A stretch of 64,000 nt of DNA from an uncultured Litoreibacter sp. (GTDB lineage: Bacteria; Pseudomonadota; Alphaproteobacteria; Rhodobacterales; Rhodobacteraceae). This document shows positions 18,390-29,416 of the stretch, piece after piece. The notes below the pieces were generated by a model, which saw only the letters and a list, made by a program, of their open reading frames with translations, was not told the DNA's origin and did not search any database. The stretch spans positions 124,001 to 188,000 of the forward strand of contig CANNGL010000003.1 in assembly GCA_947504205.1 (NCBI GenBank), in the 5' to 3' direction. The position numbers and the translations under genes were made by a program. Every line of letters begins with the position of its first letter. The first letter of the stretch is position 1.

Positions 18390-19661
18390 ATGTCTGATGA
18401 TCGCTTGAATTTGGCGGATCTCAAGAAGCAAAGCCCCGCAGAGCTTGTAGAGATTGCAGAGGACCTTGAGATCGAAAATGCGTCGACGATGCGCAAAGGC
18501 GATATCATGTTCTCAATCCTCAAAGAACGCGCAGAAGAGGGCTGGGAAATTTCCGGGGATGGCGTTCTCGAAGTTCTGCAAGATGGTTTTGGCTTCCTGA
18601 GATCCCCAGAAGCAAATTATCTTCCGGGTCCAGATGATATTTACGTATCCCCAGAAATGATCCGTCAGTTCTCCCTTCGTACCGGTGATACGGTTGAAGG
18701 TGTTATGAGTGCACCAGGTGAGAATGAGCGTTATTTTGCGATCACCAAGCTGACAGCGATAAACTTCGAAGAGCCGGAGAAGGCTCGCCACAAAGTCAGC
18801 TTTGACAATTTAACGCCGCTTTATCCGGATGAACGTATGACAATGGAAGTGGCCGATCCGACTATTAAGGATCGGTCGGCGCGCATAATTGATCTGGTTG
18901 CTCCGATTGGTAAAGGTCAACGCTCACTAATCGTCGCACCTCCAAGAACTGGTAAAACGGTCTTGCTGCAAAATATCGCTAACTCAATCGAGGAAAATCA
19001 CCCCGAGTGCTACCTGATTGTATTGCTGATCGATGAACGTCCGGAAGAAGTTACGGACATGCAGAGATCGGTTAAAGGTGAAGTAATTAGTTCGACCTTT
19101 GATGAACCGGCGACTCGACATGTGGCTGTTTCGGAGATGGTTATCGAGAAGGCGAAGCGACTGGTTGAGCACAAAAGAGATGTCGTGATCCTGCTTGATT
19201 CCATTACGCGCCTAGGGCGAGCGTTCAACACAGTGGTTCCGTCCTCTGGCAAGGTCTTGACCGGCGGCGTTGACGCAAATGCGCTGCAACGCCCTAAGCG
19301 GTTCTTTGGTGCTGCTCGTAACATTGAGGAAGGCGGATCACTTACAATCATTGCAACTGCATTGATTGATACCGGATCGCGGATGGACGAGGTGATCTTT
19401 GAAGAATTCAAAGGGACGGGTAATTCGGAAATTGTGCTGGATAGGAAAGTCGCGGACAAGCGGGTCTTCCCAGCGATGGATATCTTGAAATCAGGTACGC
19501 GGAAGGAAGATCTGTTGGTCGATAAGAACGATCTTCAGAAAACCTTTGTGTTGCGTCGTATCCTGAATCCAATGGGAACGACGGATGCCATAGAATTCTT
19601 GATTGGCAAGCTAAAACAGACCAAATCAAACTCAGAATTCTTTGATTCTATGAACGCTTGA
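18390..19661 (+). CDS. rho: Transcription termination factor Rho
   Basis: Hexameric RNA-dependent helicase that ends transcription; 423 residues. The start at 18390 ([12 protein letters not shown]) has AAAGGA 6 bases upstream; an ATG at 18384 and a TTG at 18369 are alternatives. N-terminal RNA-binding domain with [17 protein letters not shown] (about 56-72), Walker A APPRTGKT (183-190), Walker [11 protein letters not shown] near 261, and the C-terminal [10 protein letters not shown]. With convergent genes so tightly packed in this window, Rho-dependent termination must carry much of the load (inference). Confidence 0.96.
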   Translation: MSDDRLNLADLKKQSPAELVEIAEDLEIENASTMRKGDIMFSILKERAEEGWEISGDGVLEVLQDGFGFLRSPEANYLPGPDDIYVSPEMIRQFSLRTGDTVEGVMSAPGENERYFAITKLTAINFEEPEKARHKVSFDNLTPLYPDERMTMEVADPTIKDRSARIIDLVAPIGKGQRSLIVAPPRTGKTVLLQNIANSIEENHPECYLIVLLIDERPEEVTDMQRSVKGEVISSTFDEPATRHVAVSEMVIEKAKRLVEHKRDVVILLDSITRLGRAFNTVVPSSGKVLTGGVDANALQRPKRFFGAARNIEEGGSLTIIATALIDTGSRMDEVIFEEFKGTGNSEIVLDRKVADKRVFPAMDILKSGTRKEDLLVDKNDLQKTFVLRRILNPMGTTDAIEFLIGKLKQTKSNSEFFDSMNA

Positions 19662-19696
19662 AGAAATATAATCCATTAATAACAATGAGTTAAGTA

Positions 19697-20989
19697 ATGG
19701 ACACTATTTTTGCGCTTGCGACCTCGCGGGGTAAGGCTGGCGTGGCCATCATTCGAGTTTCGGGCCCTGCGTCCAACGAAGTTTGTGACAAGATTGCAGG
19801 CTACAAGCCTGCTAAGCGAAGCATGAAGCTGTGTGCTATACGTGACCAGGACGGTAATTTTATTGATCGTGGGCTGGTACTTTATTTTCCTGAAGGTGAG
19901 AGCTTCACAGGTGAAGCTGTGGTGGAACTTCAATTACATGGTAGCCCAGCTGTCATTGATAAGTGTATCGAGACCTTGTCGAATATGAGTGGCTTGAGAC
20001 TTGCTGAAGCAGGAGAATTCACCCGTAGAGCACTGCTGAATGGCCGTATGGATCTGGCGCAGGTCGAAGGCCTTGCTGATCTGATTGAAGCTGAGACCGA
20101 ATCTCAGCGCGTCCAAGCTGTTCGTGTGTTCGAAGGCGATCTAGGGGAATTGGTTGAAGGGTGGCGGATAAAGCTTATCCGCGCTTGCTCCCTAATTGAA
20201 GTGACTATTGATTTTGCCGATGAAGACGTGCCGGTTGATGTGACAGATGAGGTTCGCGGCTTGATTGAAGATGTCCGGGCTGAGCTACGACGTGAACTGG
20301 CTGGCTCAGCCGTCGCGGAGCGTATCCGAGAAGGCTTTGATGTGGTTATTCTCGGACCGCCGAATATAGGGAAGTCTACCCTTCTAAATCGCCTGGCAGG
20401 CCGTGATGCTGCTATCACGTCGGCCATTGCGGGAACAACGCGTGATATTGTTGAAGTGCGGATGGACCTTGGCGGCATCCCTGTCACGTTCGTTGATACA
20501 GCCGGTTTGCGAGAAACGACTGAAGAAGTTGAGGCACTTGGTATTGGGCGAGCTAAACAAAGGGCAGAGCAAGCCGATCTGCGTATATTTCTACTGGATG
20601 CCGGGGATTCTGCAGATCTGGGCGTCGAAGTCAGGCCCGGCGATCTGGTTCGATTCGGAAAGGGTGACACTCAGGTAGACGGCCAGGGTCTGGTTTCGGG
20701 GAAAACAGGACTTGGCGTCGATGGGTTGATCGACGAAGTTACCAAAACCCTTGCATCGCGGGTCTCGACTTCGAGCTTGATAATCAGGGAACGGCATAGA
20801 TCTGGCATGGAGCGTGGCTTGGCGCACTTAGATGTTGCGCTGACGTATCTCGAAAGGGGTAGCGATACTTACGAGCTGGTGGCCGAAGAGCTAAGACAAG
20901 CCAGCCTTAAGCTGGAGGAATTGATTGGACGCGTTGGAACTGAATCGCTATTGGACGAGATATTCTCAAGTTTCTGTCTGGGTAAGTAG
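19697..20989 (+). CDS. mnmE: tRNA modification GTPase MnmE
   Basis: With MnmG, installs the 5-carboxymethylaminomethyl-type group on wobble uridine 34 of certain tRNAs. 430 residues: N-terminal tetrahydrofolate-binding domain (1-118), helical domain with embedded G domain (G1 GPPNIGKST near 220-228, DTAGLRET near 267), and the C-terminal FCLGK motif (usual form FC-x-GK) carrying the catalytic Cys. Its TAG lies inside the ribosome-binding site of mnmG, so the two partners are tightly coupled. Confidence 0.96.
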   Translation: MDTIFALATSRGKAGVAIIRVSGPASNEVCDKIAGYKPAKRSMKLCAIRDQDGNFIDRGLVLYFPEGESFTGEAVVELQLHGSPAVIDKCIETLSNMSGLRLAEAGEFTRRALLNGRMDLAQVEGLADLIEAETESQRVQAVRVFEGDLGELVEGWRIKLIRACSLIEVTIDFADEDVPVDVTDEVRGLIEDVRAELRRELAGSAVAERIREGFDVVILGPPNIGKSTLLNRLAGRDAAITSAIAGTTRDIVEVRMDLGGIPVTFVDTAGLRETTEEVEALGIGRAKQRAEQADLRIFLLDAGDSADLGVEVRPGDLVRFGKGDTQVDGQGLVSGKTGLGVDGLIDEVTKTLASRVSTSSLIIRERHRSGMERGLAHLDVALTYLERGSDTYELVAEELRQASLKLEELIGRVGTESLLDEIFSSFCLGK

Positions 20990-20992
20990 GAG

Positions 20993-21008
20993 TGTTTCAC
21001 GTGAAACA
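20993..21008. other. parS centromere site over the mnmG start
   Basis: Perfect 16-bp palindrome TGTTTCACGTGAAACA, the bacterial parS consensus bound by ParB. It covers the spacer between the mnmG ribosome-binding site and its probable GTG start codon, and that start codon itself. About 3.2 kb from the putative origin and 2.5 kb from parA. Confidence 0.95.
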
Positions 21009-22866
21009 CAGTGATTTCGATGTAGTCGTCGTTGGCGGCGGTCATGCTGGTGTTGAGGCGGCTCACGTGGCCGCACGCATGGGGGCAAAGACCTGTCTGG
21101 TTACATTTACGCGGGAATCTATTGGCGTAATGTCTTGTAATCCTGCGATCGGGGGTCTGGGCAAAGGGCATCTTGTCCGAGAGATCGACGCTTTTGGCGG
21201 TATTATGGGCGAAGCCGCGGACGTATCTGGAATTCAGTTTCGGTTGCTTAACCGTCGTAAAGGGCCCGCCGTTCAGGGGCCGCGAGCTCAAGCAGACCGA
21301 AAGCTATATTGGCAGGCGATTCAACAAAGATTAGCGAATCAAGACAATTTACAGATACTCGAGGGCGAGGTTGTCGATCTTACTGAGAATGACGGCGCCG
21401 TTTCAGGGGTTATCTTAGGCGACGGGAGCCGTATCTCGTCAAAATCGGTAGTTATTACAACGGGTACCTTTTTGCGTGGCGTCATCCATGTCGGCGATCA
21501 GAGTAGACCAGGAGGTCGAGTTGGCGATTCACCAGCAAACCGTCTTGCTGAAAGATTCTCCGATTTTGAATTGCCGATAGGGCGCCTCAAGACAGGTACG
21601 CCGCCTAGACTGGACACACGTTCGCTCGACTGGAGTAAGTTTGAGCTGCAACCTGGTGATGAAAAACCCACCATGTTTTCTTTTTTGTCAGAAGGACCGG
21701 CAGTTCGGCAAATTTCGTGTGGGATAACGCACACAAACGAAAAAACACATGAAATAATACGGGATAATCTTTCGAGATCTGCGATGTATGGTGGGCACAT
21801 CGATGGTGTTGGTCCTCGTTATTGCCCATCAATCGAGGACAAGGTGGTGAGATTTGCGGAGAAACAATCTCACCAAGTGTTCGTCGAGCCGGAGGGCCTT
21901 GACGACATTGCGGTTTACCCCAATGGGATTTCGACATCTCTGCCAGCCGACATTCAAGTTGATTACGTTAGAACGATATTGGGGTTCGAACATGCGACTA
22001 TCCTGCAGCCAGGATACGCGATTGAGTATGATTATGTTGATCCTCGAGCGCTAACTCACAGTTTAGAACTAAAGGATCATCCCGGTCTTTTTTTAGCGGG
22101 CCAGATTAATGGCACGACAGGGTATGAGGAGGCTGCAGCACAAGGTTTGGTTGCTGGAATAAACGCTGTTCGAAGATGTAGTGGTTCTGAGCCAGTTCAT
22201 TTGGAAAGATCGGATAGCTACATTGGCGTTATGATAGACGATTTGGTGACCCGTGGTGTCGCCGAGCCGTATCGGATGTTCACGTCTCGTGCGGAATTTC
22301 GGCTGAAATTGCGCGCGGATAATGCCGATCAACGGCTCACTGAAAAAGCCAATGAGTTGGGCTGCATCGACGATCATCGTATATCAAAACATCGAAAGAA
22401 GATGCGCGCGTTGGCCGAAGCGCGTTCTGCTTTGGAAAATAGGTCTTTGACGCCTAATGAAGCGCAGGAATTCGACGTTCCGGTCAACAAAGATGGCAGG
22501 CGGCGTTCTGCACTGGATCTCCTAGGATCGTCGAAGCTTACTCGTGAAAGCCTGGTGCGTATTTGGCCCGAGTTGGAAAATATAGAAGAAAGCACCATCG
22601 TCCAGCTTGGTAATGATTCGATGTACGCTAACTATATTGATCGTCAGACTAGAGATATCGAAGCCCTCAGACAGGACGAAGCAATAGAGATTCCGCCCGG
22701 ATTTGATTTCTGTGCTGTTGAGGGGCTTTCGAACGAACTCAAGGGCAAGCTTCAGACAACAAGGCCGAGTAGCTTAGCCCAGGCTGGGCGAATAGATGGT
22801 ATGACGCCTTCCGCGCTCACATTGATCTTGCTTAGGCTGAAAGAAGCTCAGCGGAGAATCGCGTGA
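21001..22866 (+). CDS. mnmG: tRNA uridine-5-carboxymethylaminomethyl modification enzyme MnmG
   Basis: FAD-binding partner of MnmE (GidA family). 621 residues from the GTG at 21001 ([17 protein letters not shown]); a GTG at 20992 would add Met-Phe-His but leaves no spacing from the AGGAG at 20988-20992, whereas 21001 gives 8 bases. FAD-binding GGGHAG at 12-17, [11 protein letters not shown] near 44, GYAIEYDYV near 340 and a helical C-terminal domain match the family. The start lies within a perfect parS site, so ParB binding could affect expression. The stop overlaps the rsmG GTG by 4 bases. Confidence 0.95.
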   Translation: MKHSDFDVVVVGGGHAGVEAAHVAARMGAKTCLVTFTRESIGVMSCNPAIGGLGKGHLVREIDAFGGIMGEAADVSGIQFRLLNRRKGPAVQGPRAQADRKLYWQAIQQRLANQDNLQILEGEVVDLTENDGAVSGVILGDGSRISSKSVVITTGTFLRGVIHVGDQSRPGGRVGDSPANRLAERFSDFELPIGRLKTGTPPRLDTRSLDWSKFELQPGDEKPTMFSFLSEGPAVRQISCGITHTNEKTHEIIRDNLSRSAMYGGHIDGVGPRYCPSIEDKVVRFAEKQSHQVFVEPEGLDDIAVYPNGISTSLPADIQVDYVRTILGFEHATILQPGYAIEYDYVDPRALTHSLELKDHPGLFLAGQINGTTGYEEAAAQGLVAGINAVRRCSGSEPVHLERSDSYIGVMIDDLVTRGVAEPYRMFTSRAEFRLKLRADNADQRLTEKANELGCIDDHRISKHRKKMRALAEARSALENRSLTPNEAQEFDVPVNKDGRRRSALDLLGSSKLTRESLVRIWPELENIEESTIVQLGNDSMYANYIDRQTRDIEALRQDEAIEIPPGFDFCAVEGLSNELKGKLQTTRPSSLAQAGRIDGMTPSALTLILLRLKEAQRRIA

Positions 22867-23507
22867 TCGCGCGCCAGAGTGACCGCAATCACGCGATTTC
22901 TTTGCTTAATGTTTCACGTGAAACAGTAGATCGGCTCGATCGTTTCAGTAAGCAGTTGGAGCGCTGGAGTAGCAGAATCAACCTCGTATCCAAAAACACA
23001 CTTTCAGAAGTTTGGTCGCGCCATATCCTAGATTCAGCTCAGATACTGACGTTGTTACCCAAAGAGCCGATAAACATCTGCGATATGGGCTCAGGAGGTG
23101 GATTTCCCGGTTTGGTTTTGGCCATTATCTTAGAGGAGAGACTTGAAGCTTACGAAATTTGTCTCATCGATTCTGACCAACGCAAATGTGCGTTTCTTAG
23201 GCAGATGGCGCTGCAACAAGGGCTCAAGGTCAAGGTTTTGACTGGTAGACTTGAGGAGATAGAACCTCAAGGTGCGCAAGTAATCACGGCCCGTGCACTT
23301 GCCCCTTTGCCGGACCTCATCGCTTTTGGGACCCGCCACATGAAAGAGAATGGAAAGATGATCTTTCTGAAGGGAAAAACAGCTAAGCATGAGATAACTT
23401 CCGCCCAGGAGGATTGGAAATTTGAGTATCAGACGTATACAAGCCTTACGAGCGCAGATTCATTTCTCATCGAGATAAAAAACGTAGAAAGCTTACCGAA
23501 TAAATGA
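22863..23507 (+). CDS. rsmG: 16S rRNA (guanine-527-N7)-methyltransferase RsmG
   Basis: GidB family; methylates G527 of 16S rRNA using S-adenosylmethionine. 214 residues with a GTG start overlapping the mnmG stop. The NVSRET at residues 16-21 is encoded by an embedded parS site. The S-adenosylmethionine-binding motif [13 protein letters not shown] lies near residues 76-88, and TARALAPL near 140. It overlaps parA by 4 bases, placing it in the mnmE-mnmG-rsmG-parA-parB run. Confidence 0.95.
   Translation: MIARQSDRNHAISLLNVSRETVDRLDRFSKQLERWSSRINLVSKNTLSEVWSRHILDSAQILTLLPKEPINICDMGSGGGFPGLVLAIILEERLEAYEICLIDSDQRKCAFLRQMALQQGLKVKVLTGRLEEIEPQGAQVITARALAPLPDLIAFGTRHMKENGKMIFLKGKTAKHEITSAQEDWKFEYQTYTSLTSADSFLIEIKNVESLPNK
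22910..22925. other. parS centromere site inside rsmG
   Basis: Second perfect TGTTTCACGTGAAACA palindrome, within rsmG codons for Asn-Val-Ser-Arg-Glu-Thr. It lies 1.9 kb from the first site, 0.6 kb upstream of parA and about 5.2 kb from the putative origin. Confidence 0.95.
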
Positions 23508-24313
23508 GAAGACCGGCCCCCAGAATAATTTCGATAGCAAATCAAAAGGGTGGTGTTGGTAAAACAACTACAGCGATCAATCTCGGTGCTGCATTGGCCG
23601 CCATGGGGCAGTCGGTCGCTTTAATCGACTTAGACCCGCAGGGTAATGCATCAACCGGTCTGGGACTGGATCACTCTGACAGAGAAAAAACAACGTACGA
23701 TCTGGTGCTTAACAAGGTTCCATTGGGCGACATTCTGAAGGAAACAAGTGTTCCTGGGTTAAGAATTTCACCAGCAAACACCGATCTAAGTTCAGCTGAT
23801 ATAGAAATCATGTCGCTGTCGCGTCGGACCTTCTTGATGCATGATGCGCTGAGGAATGATGCGATCCAGGATCTTGAACTGGACTATATTCTGATCGACT
23901 GCCCGCCATCACTGAACTTGCTTACTGTAAACGCCATGGTCGCCTCGGATGCTGTTCTCGTGCCTTTGCAGGCAGAGTTCTTTGCTCTTGAAGGTGTATC
24001 ACAGCTCATGCGTACAATTAGAGAAGTTCGTGATACAGCAAACCCAAAGCTGCGCTTCGAAGGCATAGTGCTTACTATGTATGATCGTCGAAACAACCTG
24101 TGTCATCATGTTGAGTTGGATGCTCGGGAAACACTTAAGGACTTGGTTTTTCAAACGATGATCCCGCGAAATGTGAAGTTGAGCGAGGCGCCATCTTTTG
24201 GGCAACCAATACTCAACTACGAACCCGCGTCGAGTGGTGCTGCGGCTTACCGAGCGCTTGCACGCGAAGTTTATGCTCGGCAAAGTAGGCGTGAGGAGCA
24301 ACTAAGTGCCTGA
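23504..24313 (+). CDS. parA: Chromosome partitioning ATPase ParA
   Basis: 269-residue Walker-type ATPase that moves ParB-parS origin complexes. The deviant Walker A KGGVGKTT is at 15-22, Walker A' LIDLDPQGNAS near 41-51, and Walker B ILIDCPPSL near 127. The start overlaps the rsmG stop by 4 bases, and the stop overlaps parB by 8. Chromosomal type (short N-terminus), consistent with its place beside the origin. Confidence 0.97.
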   Translation: MRRPAPRIISIANQKGGVGKTTTAINLGAALAAMGQSVALIDLDPQGNASTGLGLDHSDREKTTYDLVLNKVPLGDILKETSVPGLRISPANTDLSSADIEIMSLSRRTFLMHDALRNDAIQDLELDYILIDCPPSLNLLTVNAMVASDAVLVPLQAEFFALEGVSQLMRTIREVRDTANPKLRFEGIVLTMYDRRNNLCHHVELDARETLKDLVFQTMIPRNVKLSEAPSFGQPILNYEPASSGAAAYRALAREVYARQSRREEQLSA

Positions 24314-25202
24314 TAATAAAAGAAAAACAGGTTTAGGGCGTGGCTTGTCTGCTCTTATGGCTGACGTTGACACTTCAGAAGGTGCGACCAGTGTAGGACA
24401 GCAGGCAACGATCACGCTTCCTATTGCAAAGCTATCGCCAAATCCCGATCAGCCCCGGCGGCAATTCGATGCCCTAGAATTGGAAGAACTGGCAAGTTCG
24501 ATAGCAGAAAAGGGTGTTATTCAACCGCTAATTGTACGGCAATATCCCGCAGGCAGTGACACATATCAGATAGTTGCGGGCGAACGCCGTTGGCGCGCTG
24601 CACAAAAAGCCAGGCTTCACGAGCTACCCGTTGTCATTCGTGATCTGGATGACACCGAAGTCCTCGAGCTTGCTATTATTGAGAACATTCAACGTAGTGA
24701 TTTGAACGCTATTGAAGAGGCGCTGGGATACAAGCAACTAAAAGATCGGTTTGGCCACACTCAAGAACAGCTCGCCCAGGCGCTTGGAAAAAGCCGGAGT
24801 CATATCGCTAACCTCATTCGGCTACTAGAATTGCCGTCTGCAGTTATTGATTTTCTCAACTCTGGAGCGCTGACAGCGGGTCACGCGCGCGCTTTGCTTA
24901 CTGCACGTGATCCGGTTGGATTGGCAAAGAAAGTTATTTCCGACGGGCTGTCGGTGCGTCAGACTGAACGTCTGGTTAAGAACGAGGTCGACCCTGCAAA
25001 GAAACGCATTGATACACTTGGCCAAGCCAATGAAAAGGACGCGGACACCAAGGCTCTTGAGGCCGACCTTTCTGCGGCTACAGGGGCAAAAGTTAGTATT
25101 GATCATTCCGTAGACGGCGAGACTGGAAAGGTTGTGATCACATATAAGTCGCTTGAGCAACTTGACTGGCTTTGCCAGGCGCTATCCCGCGGACCCAGAT
25201 GA
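24306..25202 (+). CDS. parB: Chromosome partitioning protein ParB
   Basis: 298-residue parS-binding CTP switch protein. N-terminal GLGRGLSALM (ParA-interacting), PNPDQPRRQFD, the CTP-binding boxes VAGERRWRAAQKA and ENIQRSDLNAIEEA, a helix-turn-helix (QEQLAQALGKSRSHIANLIRL, about 157-177) and a C-terminal dimerisation region. The GTG start overlaps parA by 8 bases. Its 3' end overlaps the convergent hemW gene by 21 bases. Both target sites lie upstream in the same transcription unit. Confidence 0.97.
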   Translation: MPDNKRKTGLGRGLSALMADVDTSEGATSVGQQATITLPIAKLSPNPDQPRRQFDALELEELASSIAEKGVIQPLIVRQYPAGSDTYQIVAGERRWRAAQKARLHELPVVIRDLDDTEVLELAIIENIQRSDLNAIEEALGYKQLKDRFGHTQEQLAQALGKSRSHIANLIRLLELPSAVIDFLNSGALTAGHARALLTARDPVGLAKKVISDGLSVRQTERLVKNEVDPAKKRIDTLGQANEKDADTKALEADLSAATGAKVSIDHSVDGETGKVVITYKSLEQLDWLCQALSRGPR

Positions 25203-26357
25203 CGACAGCAATTGTGTGAGAACTGCATTCGTGAGAATTCTATAGTCGTCAGCAATTCGAATGTAGTCACCCCGTTGTTCGATTGGTAGCTGATATTTAT
25301 CTATATTTTTCAAAAGTATATCGTGTGTCCGGGCGTCGATCTTCTCAAGATGATTTTGATCCAATCCTTTTCTCAATCTTAAGGACATCAAAACATATTC
25401 AACAGCATGCTCTTCCGAGCTTAGGCTTTCATACGTGGTTGAGGAAACCACATCTTGCTCCACGGCCTTCAACCATGCTCCGGGACTTGCCACATTGGTT
25501 GTTGCGATCCGTTGAGAAGATCTTGTCAGTCGACCGTGCGCGCCTGGTCCAACCCCGACATAGTCACCGCCCTGCCAATAAATCATATTGTGTTTAGAAT
25601 GCTGACCTGCGCGCGCGTAATTTGAAATTTCATAAGTCTCATAGCCAGCGCTGTTCGTCAGCCTTGATGTGAGTTCGTACATGTCTGCACTCAGATCATC
25701 GGACGGGAGCCCAGCCAGCGATCCCCGATCATAACGCGCTCCGAAGGCGGTGTTTGGCTCGATAGTTAGCTGGTAGAGCGACAAATGATCTGGGTTCAGA
25801 GCGATGCAACTTGTTAGCTCGTCTTCCCAGTTTAAGAGTGATTGAAACTGCCTTGCATAGATCAGATCGAAGCTCACACGGTCAAAAGTAGTACGCGCTG
25901 TCTGCAAGGCCTGCAGCGCTTCCTCAGCAGTATGCAGTCTACCTAAATTTTTCAGATCAGCGTTGTTTAGAGCCTGAATTCCGACTGAAACTCTATTTAC
26001 TCCGGCGTCACGATATCCGCTGAAACTCTGTGCCTCAACCGATGTTGGGTTTGCTTCAAGTGTAACTTCGATCGAATTGGTAAAAGACCACTCGGCTCGC
26101 GCTGTGGAGAGTATTTGATCTACTGTTTCGGGCGTCATAAGGCTGGGAGTTCCGCCGCCAAAGAAAACGGAGGTTAATCGTCGCTCGGGTGTGTGTCTGG
26201 CCGCCTCGATAATTTGGTTGGATAGCGCGTTTGCCCAACGTTTTTGATCTACATTGCTCCATACATGACTATTGAAGTCGCAATATGGGCATTTTGCTTG
26301 GCAAAACGGCCAATGTACGTACAGCCCGAAGCCAGCACGTTGCCAGTTTTTAGTCAT
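25182..26357 (-). CDS. hemW: Radical SAM heme chaperone HemW
   Basis: 391 residues; formerly annotated as oxygen-independent coproporphyrinogen III oxidase. The radical SAM motif CQAKCPYC gives Cys19, Cys23 and Cys26, preceded by GLYVHWPF. The extra Cys of true HemN is absent, fitting HemW, a heme-transfer protein. FFGGGTPSLM near 65 and GVNRVSVGIQALN near 118 are conserved. Overlaps rdgB upstream by 8 bases. Confidence 0.93.
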   Translation of the reverse strand: MTKNWQRAGFGLYVHWPFCQAKCPYCDFNSHVWSNVDQKRWANALSNQIIEAARHTPERRLTSVFFGGGTPSLMTPETVDQILSTARAEWSFTNSIEVTLEANPTSVEAQSFSGYRDAGVNRVSVGIQALNNADLKNLGRLHTAEEALQALQTARTTFDRVSFDLIYARQFQSLLNWEDELTSCIALNPDHLSLYQLTIEPNTAFGARYDRGSLAGLPSDDLSADMYELTSRLTNSAGYETYEISNYARAGQHSKHNMIYWQGGDYVGVGPGAHGRLTRSSQRIATTNVASPGAWLKAVEQDVVSSTTYESLSSEEHAVEYVLMSLRLRKGLDQNHLEKIDARTHDILLKNIDKYQLPIEQRGDYIRIADDYRILTNAVLTQLLSSSGSAG

Positions 26358-26961
26358 CGAAAATTTGGATCAGTTTTCGAAATGCGTCGGCTCTATGGCT
26401 GATTTTGTTTTTTTCCCAACGATCCATCTCTCCAAACGTTTGATCGTAACCGTTCGGTTGAAAGATTGGATCATATCCGTGTCCTTGATCTCCACGCATT
26501 GGCCAAACGATTTGGCCTTCCATCGTTCCCTCAAAAACCTCGTCATCCCCATCAGGCCAGGCCAAAACAAGGGTGCAGCAAAACCTAGCGGTATGTGGTT
26601 CAGTTCCATTCTTTTGGTCAAGAAGGCTGTGGGTCTTATTCATCGCCACTACAAAGTCACGACCACTAGGTGTTTCAGCCCAATCGGCCGTGTAGACCCC
26701 GGGTGCGCCATTCAAGGCATCAATCGCGATACCGCTATCATCTGCCAAAGCTGGCAAGCCTGTCGCTTGCGATGCGGCATGGGCCTTGATGCGCGCGTTT
26801 TCGACAAAGGTTGTCCCCGTTTCTTCGGGTTCTGGCAGGCCGTGGTCTTTGTTGGATGAGATGGTAATTGAGTAGGGAGTCAGAAGATCGGCGATCTCCT
26901 CCAGCTTTCCCTGGTTGTGCGTGGCCACAAGCAGCTGGCTACCCTCAAACCTTCGCGTCAT
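26350..26961 (-). CDS. rdgB: Non-canonical purine NTP pyrophosphatase, RdgB/HAM1 family
   Basis: Removes dITP, XTP and related damaged purine nucleotides from the pool. 203 residues. [11 protein letters not shown] (13-23) binds the substrate phosphates, [11 protein letters not shown] near 71 has the metal ligands, and [10 protein letters not shown] and SHRADAF close to the C-terminus are typical. Middle gene of rph-rdgB-hemW, overlapping both neighbours by 4-8 bases. Confidence 0.95.
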   Translation of the reverse strand: MTRRFEGSQLLVATHNQGKLEEIADLLTPYSITISSNKDHGLPEPEETGTTFVENARIKAHAASQATGLPALADDSGIAIDALNGAPGVYTADWAETPSGRDFVVAMNKTHSLLDQKNGTEPHTARFCCTLVLAWPDGDDEVFEGTMEGQIVWPMRGDQGHGYDPIFQPNGYDQTFGEMDRWEKNKISHRADAFRKLIQIFDD

Positions 26962-27668
26962 GTGGTCGCAAGATTCTGGGCTGCTACCAACTCGTCAACA
27001 CCCTTCTCTGCCAGATCCATCAATGCATCGAGTTCAGCTCTCGAAAAGGTCGCGCCCTCTGCAGAGCCTTGAACTTCGACCAGACCGCCTCTTCCGGTCA
27101 TCACAAAGTTGGCGTCGGTGCCAGCGTCACTGTCTTCGAGGTAATCCAGGTCAAGAACGGGCTGACCTGCATAAATACCGCAACTGACCGCCGCGACATT
27201 GTCCAAGATTGGATCGGCCGTGACGTCCCCCGCATCAATCAGCTTTTTTGCGGCCAACCGAAGGGCAACCCAACCGCCGGTAATGGAGGCACAGCGAGTA
27301 CCGCCGTCAGCCTGTATAACATCGCAGTCCACCGTAATTTGGCGCTCCCCAAGCGCTTGGCGATCAATACAGGCTCGTAGCGATCTTCCTATAAGTCTTT
27401 GAATTTCTTGTGTTCTTCCTGATTGTCCGTTTTTTGCTTCGCGCCGCATTCTTGTGTTTGTGGCACGGGGCAGCATTCCGTATTCTGCTGTGACCCAACC
27501 CTGACCTGAGTTCCGAAGAAACGGAGGTACACGTTCCTCGATAGTCGCAGTGCAGAGAACATGCGTATCCCCACATCGAATGAGGCAGGCCCCTTCTGCA
27601 TGGCGATTGATATTCGTCTCGATTGAAATCGAGCGCATCGTATTTAAGTCTCGTCCAGAGGGGCGCAT
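26958..27668 (-). CDS. rph: Ribonuclease PH
   Basis: Phosphorolytic 3' exoribonuclease that trims tRNA precursors. 236 residues from the ATG at 27668 ([12 protein letters not shown], the canonical start); an upstream in-frame codon at 27752 would add 28 unrelated residues and run into hrc[14 protein letters not shown] near 64 and [13 protein letters not shown] near 116 are family signatures. Head of the leftward rph-rdgB-hemW operon, divergent from hrcA with 71 bp between. Confidence 0.95.
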   Translation of the reverse strand: MRPSGRDLNTMRSISIETNINRHAEGACLIRCGDTHVLCTATIEERVPPFLRNSGQGWVTAEYGMLPRATNTRMRREAKNGQSGRTQEIQRLIGRSLRACIDRQALGERQITVDCDVIQADGGTRCASITGGWVALRLAAKKLIDAGDVTADPILDNVAAVSCGIYAGQPVLDLDYLEDSDAGTDANFVMTGRGGLVEVQGSAEGATFSRAELDALMDLAEKGVDELVAAQNLATT

Positions 27669-27739
27669 AGCAAATCCTAACCTAGATTTGAAAGTGACAT
27701 AAGCTGCGTCGACAAGGGGTTGCAAGCAGATTGACCACG

Positions 27740-28852
27740 ATGTCAAATCCATTGAGGGTTAAGGGTCGCCCATTGGAGGATCATGCGGTGTCAGAGGGGC
27801 CTCAGCTTTTGAAGGAGATGAATGCGCGAAGCCGAGAGGTTTTCCGGCGCATTGTTGATTCCTATCTGCAGACGGGCGAACCCGTTGGGTCTCGGTCGCT
27901 AACGCGAACACTGAGCGAAAAAGTGAGCGCTGCGACCATCAGAAACGTGATGCAAGATCTAGAGTTCTTGGGCTTGCTTGACAGTCCGCATGTTTCTGCT
28001 GGACGTATTCCGACGCAGCTCGGCTTGAGGATGTTTGTCGATGGTTTGCTTGAGGTGGGCGATCTTGCGAGTGACGATCGCGAGCGGATCGAAGCAACGC
28101 TTGAAGACGAAAGCGCTGAAGTCTCCTCACTTCTCGACCGTGTTGGTAGCGTTTTGTCAGGTATGACCAAGGGAGCGAGCTTAGTGCTGACCCCGAAGCA
28201 TGAAGCACCAATTCAGCATGTAGATTTTGTTAGCCTTGCGGCTGATCGAGCACTTGTTGTTTTGGTATTCTCTGACGGGCACGTCGAAAATCGTGTTTTT
28301 AGCCCGCCGCCCGGGCAAACACCGTCATCAATGCGGGAAGCAGCAAATTTTCTTAACGCGATTGCTCAGGGCCGCACGTTATCAGCGCTGCAAGCTCACA
28401 TTGAAAATGAAATCGACCAGAACCGAAGAGATATCGACCAGCTTAGCCAGGATTTGATCGAGGCGGGCGTCGCTATTTGGAATAATAAAGGCGCACAAGA
28501 TGAAAGGTTGATCGTCCGGGGCCGCTCCAACCTGTTGGATGACGCCGAAGGAGAAGACCTCGAACGTATTCGCAGCCTTTTCGACGACCTGGAGCGCAAG
28601 CGAGATATTGCCGAATTCCTCGATCTTGCGCAGGCAGGAGAAGGGGTTCGAATTTTTATTGGCTCAGAGAACAAACTCTTTTCACTTTCGGGTTCCTCTT
28701 TGGTTGTTTCTCCTTATATGAACGCTGATCGAAAAGTTATCGGTGCCGTCGGCGTCATCGGACCAACGCGTCTCAATTATGGGAGAATTGTCCCGATTGT
28801 CGAATATACGGCCCAACTGATCGGTAAACAGATTTCGGATGGTGGAAAGTAG
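27740..28852 (+). CDS. hrcA: Heat-inducible transcription repressor HrcA
   Basis: 370-residue repressor of class I heat-shock genes that binds CIRCE operators. The N-terminal winged helix (about 25-95) shows [12 protein letters not shown] and [13 protein letters not shown], followed by the GAF-like domain. The start at 27740 (ATG) is preferred over the TTG at 27731. No CIRCE element was seen in this window, so its targets (typically groESL) must lie elsewhere. grpE follows 3 bases later. Confidence 0.93.
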   Translation: MSNPLRVKGRPLEDHAVSEGPQLLKEMNARSREVFRRIVDSYLQTGEPVGSRSLTRTLSEKVSAATIRNVMQDLEFLGLLDSPHVSAGRIPTQLGLRMFVDGLLEVGDLASDDRERIEATLEDESAEVSSLLDRVGSVLSGMTKGASLVLTPKHEAPIQHVDFVSLAADRALVVLVFSDGHVENRVFSPPPGQTPSSMREAANFLNAIAQGRTLSALQAHIENEIDQNRRDIDQLSQDLIEAGVAIWNNKGAQDERLIVRGRSNLLDDAEGEDLERIRSLFDDLERKRDIAEFLDLAQAGEGVRIFIGSENKLFSLSGSSLVVSPYMNADRKVIGAVGVIGPTRLNYGRIVPIVEYTAQLIGKQISDGGK

Positions 28853-28855
28853 ACA

Positions 28856-29416
28856 ATGAACAACCCGAAGGAAGAAGATGATTTTCAGACGGATCACCTT
28901 GAGGCGATGGCAGAAGAAACGGTCGACCTAACCGACGAAGGTGTTGGACCAGATCTCGACGCTTTGATCTCAGAGCGGGATGATCTCAAGGATCGCCTGC
29001 TCAGAGCATTGGCGGATGCAGAAAATGCCCGCAAGCGCGGTGATCGAGATCGGCGCGAAGCAGAGCAATATGGTGGTTCCAAACTGTCTCGGGACATGCT
29101 TCCGGTATTTGATAACCTTAAACGGGCGCTTGAGGCGGTTGATGACACGCAACGCGAAGCGGCAAAAGCTGTCATAGAAGGTGTCGAGTTGACCCTTCGG
29201 GAACTTGTGAATGTGTTTGGCAAGCACGGCATTGAACCAATCATGCCTGAAATCGGTGATAAGTTTGATCCGCAACTACATCAGGCCATGTTCGAGGCGC
29301 CGCTGCCCGACACAAAAGCAGGGGAGATCATTCAGGTGATGACCGAGGGATTTTTGCTCCATGATCGCCTGCTGCGTCCCGCGCAGGTTGGTGTGTCTTC
29401 AACGCCCGCGAGCTAA
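28856..29416 (+). CDS. grpE: Nucleotide exchange factor GrpE
   Basis: DnaK co-chaperone that releases ADP. 186 residues: acidic N-terminus, long helix (about 40-100, [19 protein letters not shown]), then the beta domain with [20 protein letters not shown] and the C-terminal [18 protein letters not shown]. It follows hrcA by 3 bases. The 3' end overlaps the convergent mutS gene by 18 bases. Confidence 0.95.
   Translation: MNNPKEEDDFQTDHLEAMAEETVDLTDEGVGPDLDALISERDDLKDRLLRALADAENARKRGDRDRREAEQYGGSKLSRDMLPVFDNLKRALEAVDDTQREAAKAVIEGVELTLRELVNVFGKHGIEPIMPEIGDKFDPQLHQAMFEAPLPDTKAGEIIQVMTEGFLLHDRLLRPAQVGVSSTPAS

Noticed and set aside
27669-27739. CIRCE operator before hrcA
   Set aside because: Searched for TTAGCACTC-N9-GAGTGCTAA and near forms here and before dnaK; none seen.
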